A DNA stretch of 64,000 nt from Cristatella mucedo. Lineage: Eukaryota > Bryozoa > Phylactolaemata > Cristatellidae. Position 1 is the first letter of the stretch; every line of letters starts with the position of its first letter. The translations under genes were made by a program, and so were the position numbers. Location of the stretch: assembly GCA_009760855.2 (NCBI GenBank), contig WPIO01000019.1, forward strand, positions 4,188,501-4,252,500, written 5' to 3'. Below are positions 45,850-56,624 of the stretch, one piece after another. A model generated the notes under the pieces. The model did not search any database and was not told where the DNA came from. It saw nothing but the letters and a program-made list of their open reading frames with translations.

Positions 45850-46012
45850 GATTGAACAGCCTCTTTTTGTATAGCGACAGAAGAGCCTTTACGGCTATCA
45901 CCACCGCTTGCAGTGGCGATAAAGAATCGCCCACAGCAGGAATCGAACCCACGACCTCGGGACCGAGGTCGTGAAAGCAACCCCCTTACCTAGTGTGCCA
46001 TCACGGCTCAGA
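45850..46012 (-). repeat. SINE-2, GATGGCACAC head subtype
   Basis: The complement begins GAGCCGTGATGGCACACTAG, then GGTCGTGGGTTCGATTCCTG (B box), GCGATTCTTTATCGCCACTG, CAAGCGGTGGTGATAGCCGT and AAGAGGCTGTTCAATC. Confidence 0.85.
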
Positions 46013-46279
46013 CACTCGATGTTGGTATTCTGAAGAATCTCGGCGGTATCCTTCCGGCTAATCTATCCCTAAACTCCCATTGAGTGTCTCCGAGGAGGGC
46101 CAAGGACGCAATCAGAGCACAGCTCGACTGCTAGAGGATGCCCTATGAAGTCTGTGGCTCCCGAAAGCATTGCGCAAATAGCCCCCTCCCACCCTCACCG
46201 CAGCAGTGCTGGAAGCATGATGGGCTCGGGTGTTGCAAGTCTGATAGCCAAGGCGAGCAGCCTGGATCTTTGAATCGAC

Positions 46280-46294
46280 GGGGGGGGGGGGGGG
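46280..46294 (+). repeat. Poly-G run (15 G)
   Basis: Fifteen consecutive G after ATCGAC. Confidence 0.95.
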
Positions 46295-46449
46295 CTTTGA
46301 AGGCTATCCGTGCAACACCAAAAGAGTACCAATGCACCTACTTCACCAACTGGGAGAACAGAAACCCTTACCGATCGTTTGGGGGTGGCATGAATCTCAA
46401 GGGCAAAGGTCAGCTGGCATCGTAAGTCATTCGTGATGCTCCTGATCAT

Positions 46450-46806
46450 TTGTTTATCGCTTGCACTGGCTGACTTTAATGCCAGCTTCCACAATTCTTA
46501 AGCAACGACAATTACTCTCCTACTGCTGACTATGGCTCATCCTTTTCAGCGGTCCTGGGCTGCTACTTCCATGCTACTCACCACCTCAACTGCTCTCCTG
46601 ACTCTGCTATGCATCCCACTTTCTCTTTGTTGCATGAGACGAAGTCTGTTGGCTACCGAATGCGTACCGAAGCCGCTTAGGCTGTGAGTGCGCTACACAA
46701 AAGTCTTTTGACTAACACCCTCATGGTCTTTATGACTTTGTGGAGTTACAGATGGAGATACATTACATTACATTGTTTATCGCTTGCACTGGCTGACTTT
46801 AATGCC
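46450..46806 (+). mobile_element. LINE-B, 289-bp 5'-truncated insertion with 34-bp perfect target duplication
   Basis: The insert 46484-46772 starts AGCTTCCACAATTCTTAAGC, runs through the LINE-B C-terminus and UTR, and ends GGAGATACATTACATTACA. It is bracketed by a 34-base direct repeat (46450-46483 and 46773-46806) beginning TTGTTTATCGCTTGCACTGG and ending TTTAATGCC, with no mismatch. This proves insertion by target-primed reverse transcription and gives exact element ends. Confidence 0.95.
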
Positions 46807-46928
46807 CGAATCTGGCAGTCAAACTTTGTGGCACTTGCTTCTCCTTCGTGTAATTAAGCCTGCCACCCATTTACTTGAGAAACGTGCATACGTATATACC
46901 ATATACATATATACAAGTGAAGGGATGG

Positions 46929-47159
46929 TGTAGTTTGATGATATGCATGGCGGTATAGTTCCTCCCGCTAACCTGCTGGTGAACAGCTGCTGGATTCAAA
47001 ATCGGGGTTGGTCGGTGAACAGCCGTGGTCGAGCGGTGGAACTTGAATACGAGAGAGGGGCGAAGGGAGTTGTGCTTCCCTCTGCTCCGTGTGTCGTAGG
47101 ATAAACTGGTGGTTTTGGTCGTCGGCTGGCGTTCTGTGCTGTGCGTGAACCAAACTACA
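46929..47159 (+). mobile_element. 5' LTR (231 bp) of a gag-only LTR retrotransposon
   Basis: It begins TGTAGTTTG and ends CAAACTACA, a perfect 9-bp inverted terminal repeat. It is preceded by GATGG (46924-46928), which is repeated after the 3' LTR. Together with 48198-48529 it brackets a 1.04-kb interior. Confidence 0.9.
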
Positions 47160-48197
47160 AGCTATTTCTCAGGATGGAGCCGATGACGGCCTTTGAGGTG
47201 TCTTGCAAGCGGTCAAAAGCTTCGATGGCTCCGGGGACTTTGTTGGCTGGCTCCTGAATTTCGAGAGGGAGATCGAGCAAAGTCGCTACGAACCAAGTAA
47301 GTGGCACTTATGTTGGCTCCTTGCGTTGCAAGGCGTGGCCTTCACGTTTGCCTCCAGTCTCCCGCAGGCAGTGCAGGACGACTACACCAAGCTGTGTGAG
47401 GCCCTGATGAGGGCCTGGCCGGCCGGTAGAGCGTGGCTGCTTCAAGCTGATCGGGTAAAAGCTGGTCGGACTGAGAGGGCCAACAGAAGCGACCGGAAGC
47501 GGCAGCAGCGACCACCGAAGGAGTGTCGGGCGACAAACGGTTGCCAGGCTGCTGCCATGTGGCAGGAGGCGAAGGTGCTCCAACGGTGACGGTTGGCTAG
47601 GCGGCAATGGTGTGCCACGAGGCAACAGCGTTGTGCAAGGCAACAGTCAGCTGTTGGATTGAAGCGTACAGCAGCAATACGGAGGCGTCCGGCAGCGAGA
47701 CGGCGCACGGAGAGTCGGCAGCGTCCACGAGAGAGGCGGCAGTGTCTGCCAGAGATGCAACGGCCTGCGATACAGTGCAAGCCATGAAGGCGACGTTGGC
47801 GTATGACGAGCCGGTGGGCTGTGACTCGGAGGAGGCAGGAGAGTATTCGCAAGCAGGAGAGTCTGCGCAGGCCGGAGACGTGGCAGAGTCGGCAGAAGTG
47901 GATGGAGAGAAGAGGCCCGAAAAACGGCAACTGTGGAAGGAAGTCAGCTCGGTGACGATGGCCGGTGGCCCACGTTGCCGGCCGGTCGCAAAAGGCCGTG
48001 CTCCAGCGCGCCTCCTGCAAGCGGTTATAAGTTAGCCAGCCTGCCTGTGGGGTCAGCTGTTGATGTTGGCTGTTATGCCGATACGGCACTGGACGTGTAG
48101 TGTTGCATTTGTAGCGGCTAGGCCGCTCAATGCTGCATGGCACATAGCAGTTACTTGTAGTGCTGCTGGGCACTTGTGATCTTAAGGTCACGGAGCA
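47160..48197 (+). CDS. Interior of the LTR element: gag-like frame, broken; no protease or polymerase
   Basis: An ATG at 47174 opens MEPMTAFEVS; the gag-like frame itself (about 47203-47589) is shifted relative to it, indicating a small indel. It reads VKSFDGSGDFVGWLLNFERE, then RYEPSKWHLCWLLALQGVA and LPQAVQDDYTKLCEALMRAW, the gag-core pattern (F.G..DF..WL..FE........K...L...L.G.A......L....DY..L..AL). A second frame, 47607-48035, is Ala/Glu-rich (EAGEYSQAGESAQAGDVAES) and may be the rest of gag. No zinc knuckle, protease, reverse transcriptase, RNase H or integrase is present, so the element must have used enzymes from a relative. A primer-binding site is not obvious after the 5' LTR. A 249-codon minus-strand frame here is judged a shadow. 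Confidence 0.7.
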
Positions 48198-48529
48198 TGT
48201 AGTTTGATGATATGAAGGCTGGTTTTGTTCCTCCCGCTAACCCACTGGTGAGCAGCTGTTGGGAGCATCATCGGGACGGCACGCACAGCTGTGGTCCACC
48301 TCTGGTGTGGCATGGACACAGGCCGGTATTGTTCCTCTCGCCAACCTGCTGATGAACACAGGTTTGATTCAAAATCGGGGTCGGTCGGTGCACAGCCGTG
48401 GTCGAGCGGGACTTGAGTGAAAGACAAGAGCGAAGGGAGTGGTGCTTCCCTCTGCTCCGTGTGTCGTAGAACAAACTGGTTGTGTTGGTCATCGGCTGGC
48501 ATTCTGTGCTGTACGTGAACCACACTACA
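48198..48529 (+). mobile_element. 3' LTR (332 bp) with internal duplication
   Basis: It starts TGTAGTTTGATGATATG like the 5' LTR and ends CCACACTACA; GATGG follows at 48530-48534. It is 101 bases longer than the 5' LTR because a segment starting GTTCCTCCCGCTAACC occurs twice (about 48228 and 48328). Confidence 0.88.
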
Positions 48530-48534
48530 GATGG

Positions 48535-49885
48535 CACAGTGCACATGACAGCAACAAAGCTTGTAACGTGGCCAAGCCCAGATCGGTACCCACATCTCAC
48601 GGATACAGCTGCTTGCCTTTGTTATCCTTTGAGTTTCCTGCAAAGTGGGCCATCACCGGGCAAATGATTTCCCGTGTGACAGGAAGCGGTGTCCTGTGTC
48701 ACACATAGGCCGGAGGACGCAAAGGCAGGAGGACACAAGGACAGCCGGACTCCAACGTCATAATCCCCTGACAGGGATTTAAGGACGACCACTTTCAGAA
48801 TGCCCTCAGACCCCTTCACAGAGGGAGCATACTATAATGCCTGCTGTAAATAAATGTGCTGAACTCAACAAGCTTGGATGCCAAATCACGAAACTGCATG
48901 TCCATCTGCAGCAGGTTAAAGCAAGATTGAAATGGATCCAGGACAAGTGGTACTACAAGGTTGGAGCAACCAATTTACCAACTGCAACGACTGAGGCATG
49001 CACATCGCCGCAAAAACAAAGGCTTTGTCGATGTGCACCTTCAAAATGGAGAAGTTCGTGGTGCAGAAGCCATGGCATGGGGTAGCTAATTAGACAATTA
49101 AGTAGGAGTCCTGCATCAGACACTATGTTCCACTAGACAACACCAGAAACTTACATCTCCGAGGCACTAAGCAGCCTGCCTTGTTTCCGGAGTTTGATCT
49201 AAATAGTAGGCAAGATTATTACAGATGCATTTGGGCTACATAAGACCGATGACACTTGGTTATGATAGCAGTATGCTCACTTGCCGGCCGAACTCAAGGT
49301 AGTCGCTAAGAGCATCAACTTGATGATAGTAGGGTCACTTCGAAAGGTACAGACAAGCTAGGGCTTCAATCACTTCTGATTGAGGACAAACCCAAGCCAG
49401 TGCAAGGACTAGGGAAAGTGACTGCGTACTAAGCGACTGGCTGCTGGTTACTATTGATAAGACTATAAAAAAATGCCGGCTGCCAACAACAGGATGTTCG
49501 TTCGGTAACCCAAAAAATGCAACCATCTGTTACATGCAATCGACAGTTGGAACAGGCCGTGTGTGCTTGATCTGCAGATGTGTCAAGGCCTTCACCAACC
49601 CAGAATCGACTGCACACACTATTCAGCTGGGATTTGCCATACAAAGACAGAAAACAGCTGTGAGAGCATGTGTATTATATCTTTTTAATGACCTTGGGTC
49701 TATTACACGGAGCTCTAATAATCAGGCACCTCGGAGAATCAGCACTGGCTTTTACTAACCTTGATGAGGCCACAGTATGAAGTGTAAAGCTTCTTGTTTC
49801 GTCTTTTTTTTGGCATACACCACCCAAAGGCCGCCAGCGTAACTATCACCAATTCGGCTGCCTACATAGCACCGTTAGCAGCATT
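48535..49885. other. No gene recognised
   Basis: Short frames (48837-49085 and 49534-49758, plus; 49429-49644, minus) without motifs. Confidence 0.4.
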
Positions 49886-49889
49886 GAGT

Positions 49890-50975
49890 TTACAGTTCAC
49901 TCATCATGCTAGCTTTCATCAGGGCTATTAGCATGACTGACCCTGACAAGCCGGTAACCACAACGAGCAGTGTGGAGGTGAAAGCAACATGCACTGCGTC
50001 TGTGATATATGGTATCGAATGATGCCGAAAGATCAAGCAAAATAAGCAGAGAGACTTTATCCAAGTCTGCATTCAGGAGAAGGTCGTTATACACACGAAG
50101 CAATGCTGACTCTGTGGAGTGACTAAACCTAAACCCAGACCGGAACTTACTTGCTAGATGTAAGGTCTCAATACAGGAGCTCAGTTAGTCTGCCACAACT
50201 CGTTCCAGTGTCTGTGATAGGTATGGGAGAAGGGAGACTGGACGGAAGCTGTTCACGTTTTCTTGGTCTCTTGCTTCCTTAATTAGTGACCTAACAACAG
50301 CCTTTTCGAAAGGTGCAGGGACACGACCTGAAACTAAGAACATATTGATTCTGTTAGTTATGCCTGGCAGCAGCAGATCTATGAATCTTATAAGTAGGAC
50401 TGTGGGAATAGGGTTTAGAGCACTAGTAGTATTCTTTGACTGAGAGATGAATTTCAGGATAAGGTCACTTGTGGCTTCCTCGAATGTAGACATCAAGGTA
50501 GTGCACGGAATCGAGGGACATGATCCTGTATTGATGTAATTGAAGGACAGGACAGGAGAAGGACAGGAGAAGTCCAGAGGGGCTGTTGCAACCTTAGAGA
50601 TGGACTCTCTGATCTTGTCTATCTTGCTGACAAAGAAGCTAGAAAAGCGACCAGCTACGTCATCACAAGGATCACTAGGTAAAGAGCTAACATGGGAGCA
50701 TTAAAAAGACGGTTGACGGCCACATAAACATTTTCAGATTGTGCATCAGTGATTCAATAACATTTTTGTATAAGCTAGACTTGGCCTTTGCTAGGATCGG
50801 CTGGTATGATCTACAGTAGTCTTCATATGCCTGACGATAGACAGTCAATCCTGATCTTTTATTTGCTTTCTCAAGCTTGCACTGAGTAGACCTAGCTAGT
50901 TTAATGTTTGCGATACACCATAGGCCGTCTGGGCAAGGGCGCGCAATGCACTTAGTCACAGGTGCCATTAGTTAA
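49890..50975 (-). mobile_element. LINE-A fragment: linker and N-terminal reverse transcriptase
   Basis: Minus-strand frames in order: YRQAYEDYCRSYQPILAKAK (about 50860), LILKFISQSKNTTSALNPIP (about 50470), VVRSLIKEARDQENVNSFRP with VSLLPYLSQTLERVV (about 50250), and SLLILLDLSASFDTIYH (about 50050). This covers the segment between endonuclease and catalytic palm, a part missing from the other LINE-A copies. Frameshifts and truncation at both ends make it inactive. Confidence 0.85.
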
Positions 50976-51179
50976 GCACGTCTACAAGGGTCGTGTTGTA
51001 GCATTCTACCAATGATGACAGATCAGAAGGGGTATAGCAGCAAGAGCAAAGAAGAACCATGAGGTGTTCAGCCTACATTAACACCAACCTTTTTAGTAGA
51101 AGGTAGGCTCTTGGGAATGGACAGCATCAGAAGAGACAAGGGAGAAGCCTGTGGCCTCGATTACTGGATAAAAAAATCA

Positions 51180-51280
51180 CGAAGAATCGTGTTTCCTTTG
51201 CAGCAAATTTAAAGCGCCTAGAAAGAGATTGAATTCTGTGAGGGTGCTTTATCAAGTGTTATTATTATTTTATTAACCGT
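51180..51280 (+). mobile_element. LINE-A 3' tail
   Basis: GTGTTTCCTTTGCAGCAAAT, TTAAAGCGCCTAGAAAGAGA, TTGAATTCTGTGAGGGTGCT and TTATCAAGTG followed by ATT repeats. Confidence 0.85.
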
Positions 51281-53778
51281 GGTGGGGCAACGGCACATTA
51301 AACGCTTACATACAAATAGCATAATGTGTTTGCTTTCAGGCTGTCAATAAATATGTTCACATGCTGTGCCCAACTTTAGTACACCTAGCATCGCAGAAAA
51401 TCCTCTTATTACCCCAAAGGAGTAGCAGCCACACCAGCTCCGACCTTGCTGCAAGGATTTTTTGCAACTCGTCAGACCTGGCGAGCTTTCATCAAAGCAT
51501 GCTCCATCTGAATGCCATGTGCGTGGCTATCCCTGATCAGGCTGCGGTCACGCCCGAGCTGCCTGATGATGGAGCTTCCTGTTCTGGCTACAACTTTTGG
51601 GCTACGAAAACCATCAGTGAGGCGATCACTGGTAACACGATTCTAGTCACAACAGCAGGGTCGAACTTCCAGTCCAGGCGAATTTTCTTAAAATAGATTA
51701 TTCAAAGCTGTCAAAAGTGACTGTCAATGGTGTGACTGAGAGGACACAGGGTGTGGAAGAGATATAGGCTCTGTCATTGCTGATGCTCTCATGACAGCGA
51801 GAGCTAGGAAGGGGACAGAATGCACGGCACCGCCAGTACAGCAGACACAGATCAAGCTGCCTTGGCAAGACTGTATAAGAAATTAAGGTAATACTCTCTC
51901 CCCTGACGTGTAGGCCAAAAGTACGAGCATCTGCTTTGCACCAAAAGTGAGCAAATTTATGCATGCTAAGTTGTAAGCAGGAATAAGCACATGCAGTACC
52001 ATTACCAATGTGAGGTTGTGTGCTGCGTGCGGCTCCCCATTCCATCTTAACACAGCAGGAGTTTTGGCAGCCACATAAACCGACAAAGTATGCCTCATTG
52101 GCAGCCAGATTGTGCAACATGTTCGTGATGAAGAATCCTCGTATTCTCCCACACAGCACCGGCCACATATCATTCTGCATTTACTACTTAGTGGCATAAC
52201 TAGGGAATCACTGTGGCATAGCATCGTGCTAAATTCTTCTTATTCCCAGTGCTGCTACCCAAATTCCTACCCAGTTATGAGGTCAATCCCAATACAGGTC
52301 AGAAACGCTCGAACTTTCTGTCGTGGCAGACAAAGGAGATTTCCCTCAAGCTGCTTGAGCTGAACCTCCCTTCTCTGCCTGCCATCAGCCTGATCAGACT
52401 TCTCTTTTCTTCTACGGTGGCAGAATAAATAGTCAATAACCTATGTTTTTATTATATAACAATGAAAACGCTCGTCAACAAGCCAAACCAGATTAAAGCT
52501 TTCTTTAAAACAAAGCGCAGGTGACAAAAATCTCTGCCTCGGTGTCTATACAGGCATCTTTCATAATACTCAAAAAAAGGCTGATAAATACTCCAACACT
52601 TCTCAACTTCTTCAACCCTTCTCTCGCTAACAAGGCCAGGGATTCTCATCGATGCACTCCGACTCTCGTCGATGCACTCCTTTACTAAGAGGCCAATACG
52701 CATGTGCGACTTAGGAATGCCGCTGAGTCATTCTTCATACTAGGCTTCTAATGCTTAGCTCCCATCAAATACAGCTTGTTGGTGGCTATGCACACGTATA
52801 GTACGTGACAACAATACTAGATACTGTCCAACCACTTCAGGCACTAACTCGTCAGGCTTTTGTACATTACCACGGTCAGCCATGCTGGGCAGTAGCAACA
52901 CAGCTGAAAACCAGACAAGCTCAGCAGTAGTGACACAGCGACCAATTTTAGCCGTTTCGAGGTGGAGCTAAGGCTGACCAATGAGAAAGCATGACAGAAG
53001 CCCTGTGCTGAACCGAGCAGCACTTTTGAATTGTGAGTCCTTCCCACGACCTGGACGTGCCTCCTTCGACAGACAGCTAGCGATAGCTGCCGGCCGAGGC
53101 TGCCCCGAGGCCCTCCTCCGGCCGTTGCCTGGAGAAGGTGGGCGGTCCGCCAACTTCATCGAACTCGGGCAACCTGGCATACTGGGCGAAAGGCCGTATG
53201 CACCCAACGGGTGCACCTCCTACTAGCAGTGCCTCTAGATGGCCAAGTCACGGGCGAACTGTTGCCACCGGCGCCGACCAGCTCCTCCGCCGCCGGACGA
53301 CGGGCACCAAGCTGCCAGATGCGCCCAGCGCTAAGGGGCCGAGGCGAGACCAGCAGCGAGCCTGGCGCCGATTATGACCGCAATGCCGTTATGACAACGG
53401 GAGCTTTTTTCAACATTGACCACGTCACAGAATAGCGGTCGAACTCCGACAAATAAGACATGCTAAAATCGAGCTGTCGCGCTACTATCAAGAAGCTTGC
53501 CTCTGTGCTTGCAGATGTCTTTTCAGGTGCCATGCGTTAAATCCTAGCAAATGCCGATGCTAGGTTGTCTGGTAGCTTAATACCAGCACCAACGACGTGG
53601 AAAGTAAACAATGGCTATGCTAGAGCTCTGACGAATAGCCATGCGATTGCCACTGCCGTGCGACTAATGGGAACCGTGGTTTCGTAGTTCGTGGGCATGA
53701 GAGACAAGACAGCAACAGGTGGTCAGATGGGATTTCCACGGTTAACACAGTACTACGTGCCAAAGTGTCCGACCCCTT

Positions 53779-53795
53779 CCCCCCCCCCCCCCCCC
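53779..53795 (+). repeat. Poly-C run (17 C)
   Basis: Seventeen consecutive C between GACCCCTT and GTAAGTC. Confidence 0.95.
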
Positions 53796-54539
53796 GTAAG
53801 TCAGCAAGCTTTGCAAGAGCACTGTGACTTCGCTTCATAAATGTGGTCAGAGTCAGGGGAAAAGTGGAACAGCACAGGCCTGACGAATCGGTGGCGATTC
53901 AAAAACCTCAATAAATACTTGCTTTTTCCACATTTCAGTGTGACCATTCTTGCACGATGTGGATTCTGAAACGGCTGCGCCCGCTAAGCAAACTAGATTA
54001 GGGCTAATAACCAGTATTCGCGAAAGTGTGCTTATGCAATAATCTATGTCCGAGGCCTTATAAAACGACGACACCATGAGATCAATAGGCAGGAGTTTGG
54101 ATTCCAGACTCAGCATTGGCATTGGAGCTGATTTGAGATCTGTGCCACGAAGCCGTCGGTCGGATGTACGTCGTGGCCTCTAATTGAATGCCTGTAACCG
54201 TAGGCTGCTGTCAAACAGACTTGTCTACATTATGGATATGGACGTGATAGGTTAAGGCGTGAGCGCTCTTAGTCGCTGCTGTGCTTCTGCTACTGTTGGC
54301 ATACCTGCATGCATCGGTGCAGCCCCTACAAGTAAACAAGTAGCCAGCCGTGTTACAAGGTTCCGGCATCGCCGGTATTCGTCAGGCGGCAGCTGAGACT
54401 AGCACCGCTACTGTGTTTGAGGCCCAGCTCTGACTGGACACAGAAGCAGCATGCCACGTTTGTAACAGCTCTTCTCGTGATCTCTAAGGCCGTATGAGGC
54501 TGGAAGCTGGGGGACCTTTACTGTCTGCAAGACAGGAAG

Positions 54540-54632
54540 GCACCACCACCAGGACTGCGACCGTCATGCACCACCACCGGGACTGCGACCGTCATGCACC
54601 ACCACCACCGCGGCTCACTGTGACCGTCATGG
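54540..54632 (+). repeat. 28-bp minisatellite, three units
   Basis: Units begin GCACCACCACC and end GCGACCGTCAT; the third is slightly longer with an extra ACC and a CGCGGCTCACTG variant. Confidence 0.9.
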
Positions 54633-55692
54633 CAAGGTGAAACTCGGCATCGCAGCCGGCTCAAAAGGGATTGACGGAGCAAAAGGGGCGTCCTTTGCTT
54701 GAATGGACGACGAAAACGGAGCGCTTACCGAGTGCCGACAGCTAGCGCGAGGTGACTGGTGGCAAGGTGCCAGGGCCCGAGGGACCACACCCACATCAGC
54801 CAGCGCTACTGACAGGAGCTTACGGCAGGCATTCCTAGGAGAACAGGAGAACATTCGCATGACATTTACCTTGGCAGGAAAGGAAAGCATCTCTGCCGTC
54901 GTAAAAGGTCAGAATCACAAGGCAGAATGTCTGCAGCCAACTGTTAAATACAAGTCTCTATCTAAGAGTGCTTGTGCACCTTTCGGCACTATGGTTCCAA
55001 TTATCACTTAGGACACAGTGGACCGACACTCGTTAGTAAACCATCTGGAAAGCCACACCGGGCTAGCTACCGTAGTGGCAATTACTGCTAGGCAACAAAA
55101 AAACTGGTTTGGCAGCAAGACAACTGCTGCTACCTCATAAAGGTTCACCATTAAAAAAAAGCTACTTTAGGCATCATAGGGCCGATTAACAGGTGTGAGT
55201 TATGTTGATGTCATATGCCAGCCTGACAGAGGCAGCAACTTCATTGACAGGCGGGCAGAGAAGTTGGCGATCGACTGTGACTTTACACCCGACGATACAG
55301 CAGATAGGAAACCGAAACAAGTTTGCCCGACATACCCTCACACCAGTGAGACCTCTGAGATTGATGAGGGGCTACCACCAGCAGTAGCAGCAGACCGAGA
55401 TGAAGGAATGCGAAGGGACAATAAAAAAGGTGCTGGCTACTTCGTTCCAGTTCGACTGCCACTCTCATATGAAAGAGTTAATATCGTGCCGGCAGGAAGG
55501 CAGGCCAATTAGCATCTACAAACACAGCGAGCATCTGGAACGGTTGGCAGAGCCACCACTTTCAAAAAAACAGAGGCTTGGTAAAGGGTTGTAGGACATT
55601 TCCCCCCTGGACATTTCCCCCCCTGGACGTTTCCCGGGACATCCCCCGATAGGACATTTCCCCCTATGTTGATGAATGTATAACTAAGAATA

Positions 55693-55814
<122 letters not shown>

Positions 55815-55971
55815 GATTAAGTGAAGTTCATGCTCTATTAAAACAAAATCAACTCAGTATAATTAGAGGAATGGATGGATTGGAAGGGTGGTTTCTAATG
55901 GAGTGAGCCGTGGCGGCTGTTTCGGCAGCGGCGAGCTATACAGCTTGGTCCCACGGAAGTTAGGTCCCGCT

Positions 55972-56043
55972 CGACGCTGCCAGGCACGTGTTCATACCCG
56001 TCAAAGCAGGCTGCCAGGCACGCGTTCGTACCCGTCAAAGCAG
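55972..56043 (+). repeat. 34-bp tandem repeat, two units
   Basis: The unit GCTGCCAGGCACGTGTTCAT...CCCGTCAAAGCAG is present twice, with two differences. Confidence 0.9.
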
Positions 56044-56624
56044 GCTCTCGCTACACCGTGCCTTGCGTTCCTGCAAATGAGCGCTAAGCCTCAGAGGTCT
56101 ACTGAGTATAACTCGACCTCGTGATCTAGTTATGCCCTAATACACACTAACACACTAATCAAAGCTCGGAATATGAGCAAGAGTGGATTTAAGGGGGAGG
56201 TGCAGCCTGCCCTACAAACACTAAACCCTAAACAATATACCAGGGGGAATGTACTACCACAGGGGGGAATGTCCGAGGGGGTGGAATGTCCGAGGGGGAT
56301 GTCGGGGGTGAATGTGGGGGGGGACGTCCAGGGGAAATGTAACCCTCTTAAGATTCGCCTTTACTGCCGGCCTGCCAACGACGTCGGTAGGCAGTCAGTC
56401 ACCACGTTCTACTGAAGAGTTTTTAATCGTTTGCAAATTATCGAAATAAAAGGGCAAAGACAAGCACGGTCTATGTGGGATATTTTAACAATCAAGGGGT
56501 ACGATGCTCCCGAACTCGACGACCCAGGCTGCTGAGATTGCCTGCTTCATCAGGCTTATGAAATGATAAGGGGCGATAGCTGCTAAACGATTTTTAGTCG
56601 GGGTTTAAGCAACATCACACTAAT

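Larger units (their letters stand above)
51281..55580. other. No gene confirmed; scattered open frames
   Basis: The longest are minus 51698-52180 (160 codons) and plus 51361-51696. A minus frame 52452-52703 reads CWSIYQPFFEYYERCLYRHR and looks protein-like, but has no known motif. Plus frames 54703-55011 and 55195-55512 are hydrophilic. None has splice or homology support that I can see. A C17 run lies at 53779-53795. Confidence 0.4.

Noticed and set aside
47442-48191. 249-codon open frame on the minus strand
   Set aside because: It runs antisense through the LTR-element interior, is Arg/Cys/His-rich in a way that mirrors the Ala/Glu-rich plus-strand composition, and has no motif. Treated as a shadow frame.
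51698-52224. 160-codon minus-strand frame
   Set aside because: Cys/His-rich but without regular spacing for a zinc finger, and no neighbouring exons; likely chance.
53000-53435. GC-rich overlapping frames suggesting a gene
   Set aside because: Three overlapping frames in the same stretch reflect high GC content; none has a recognisable domain.
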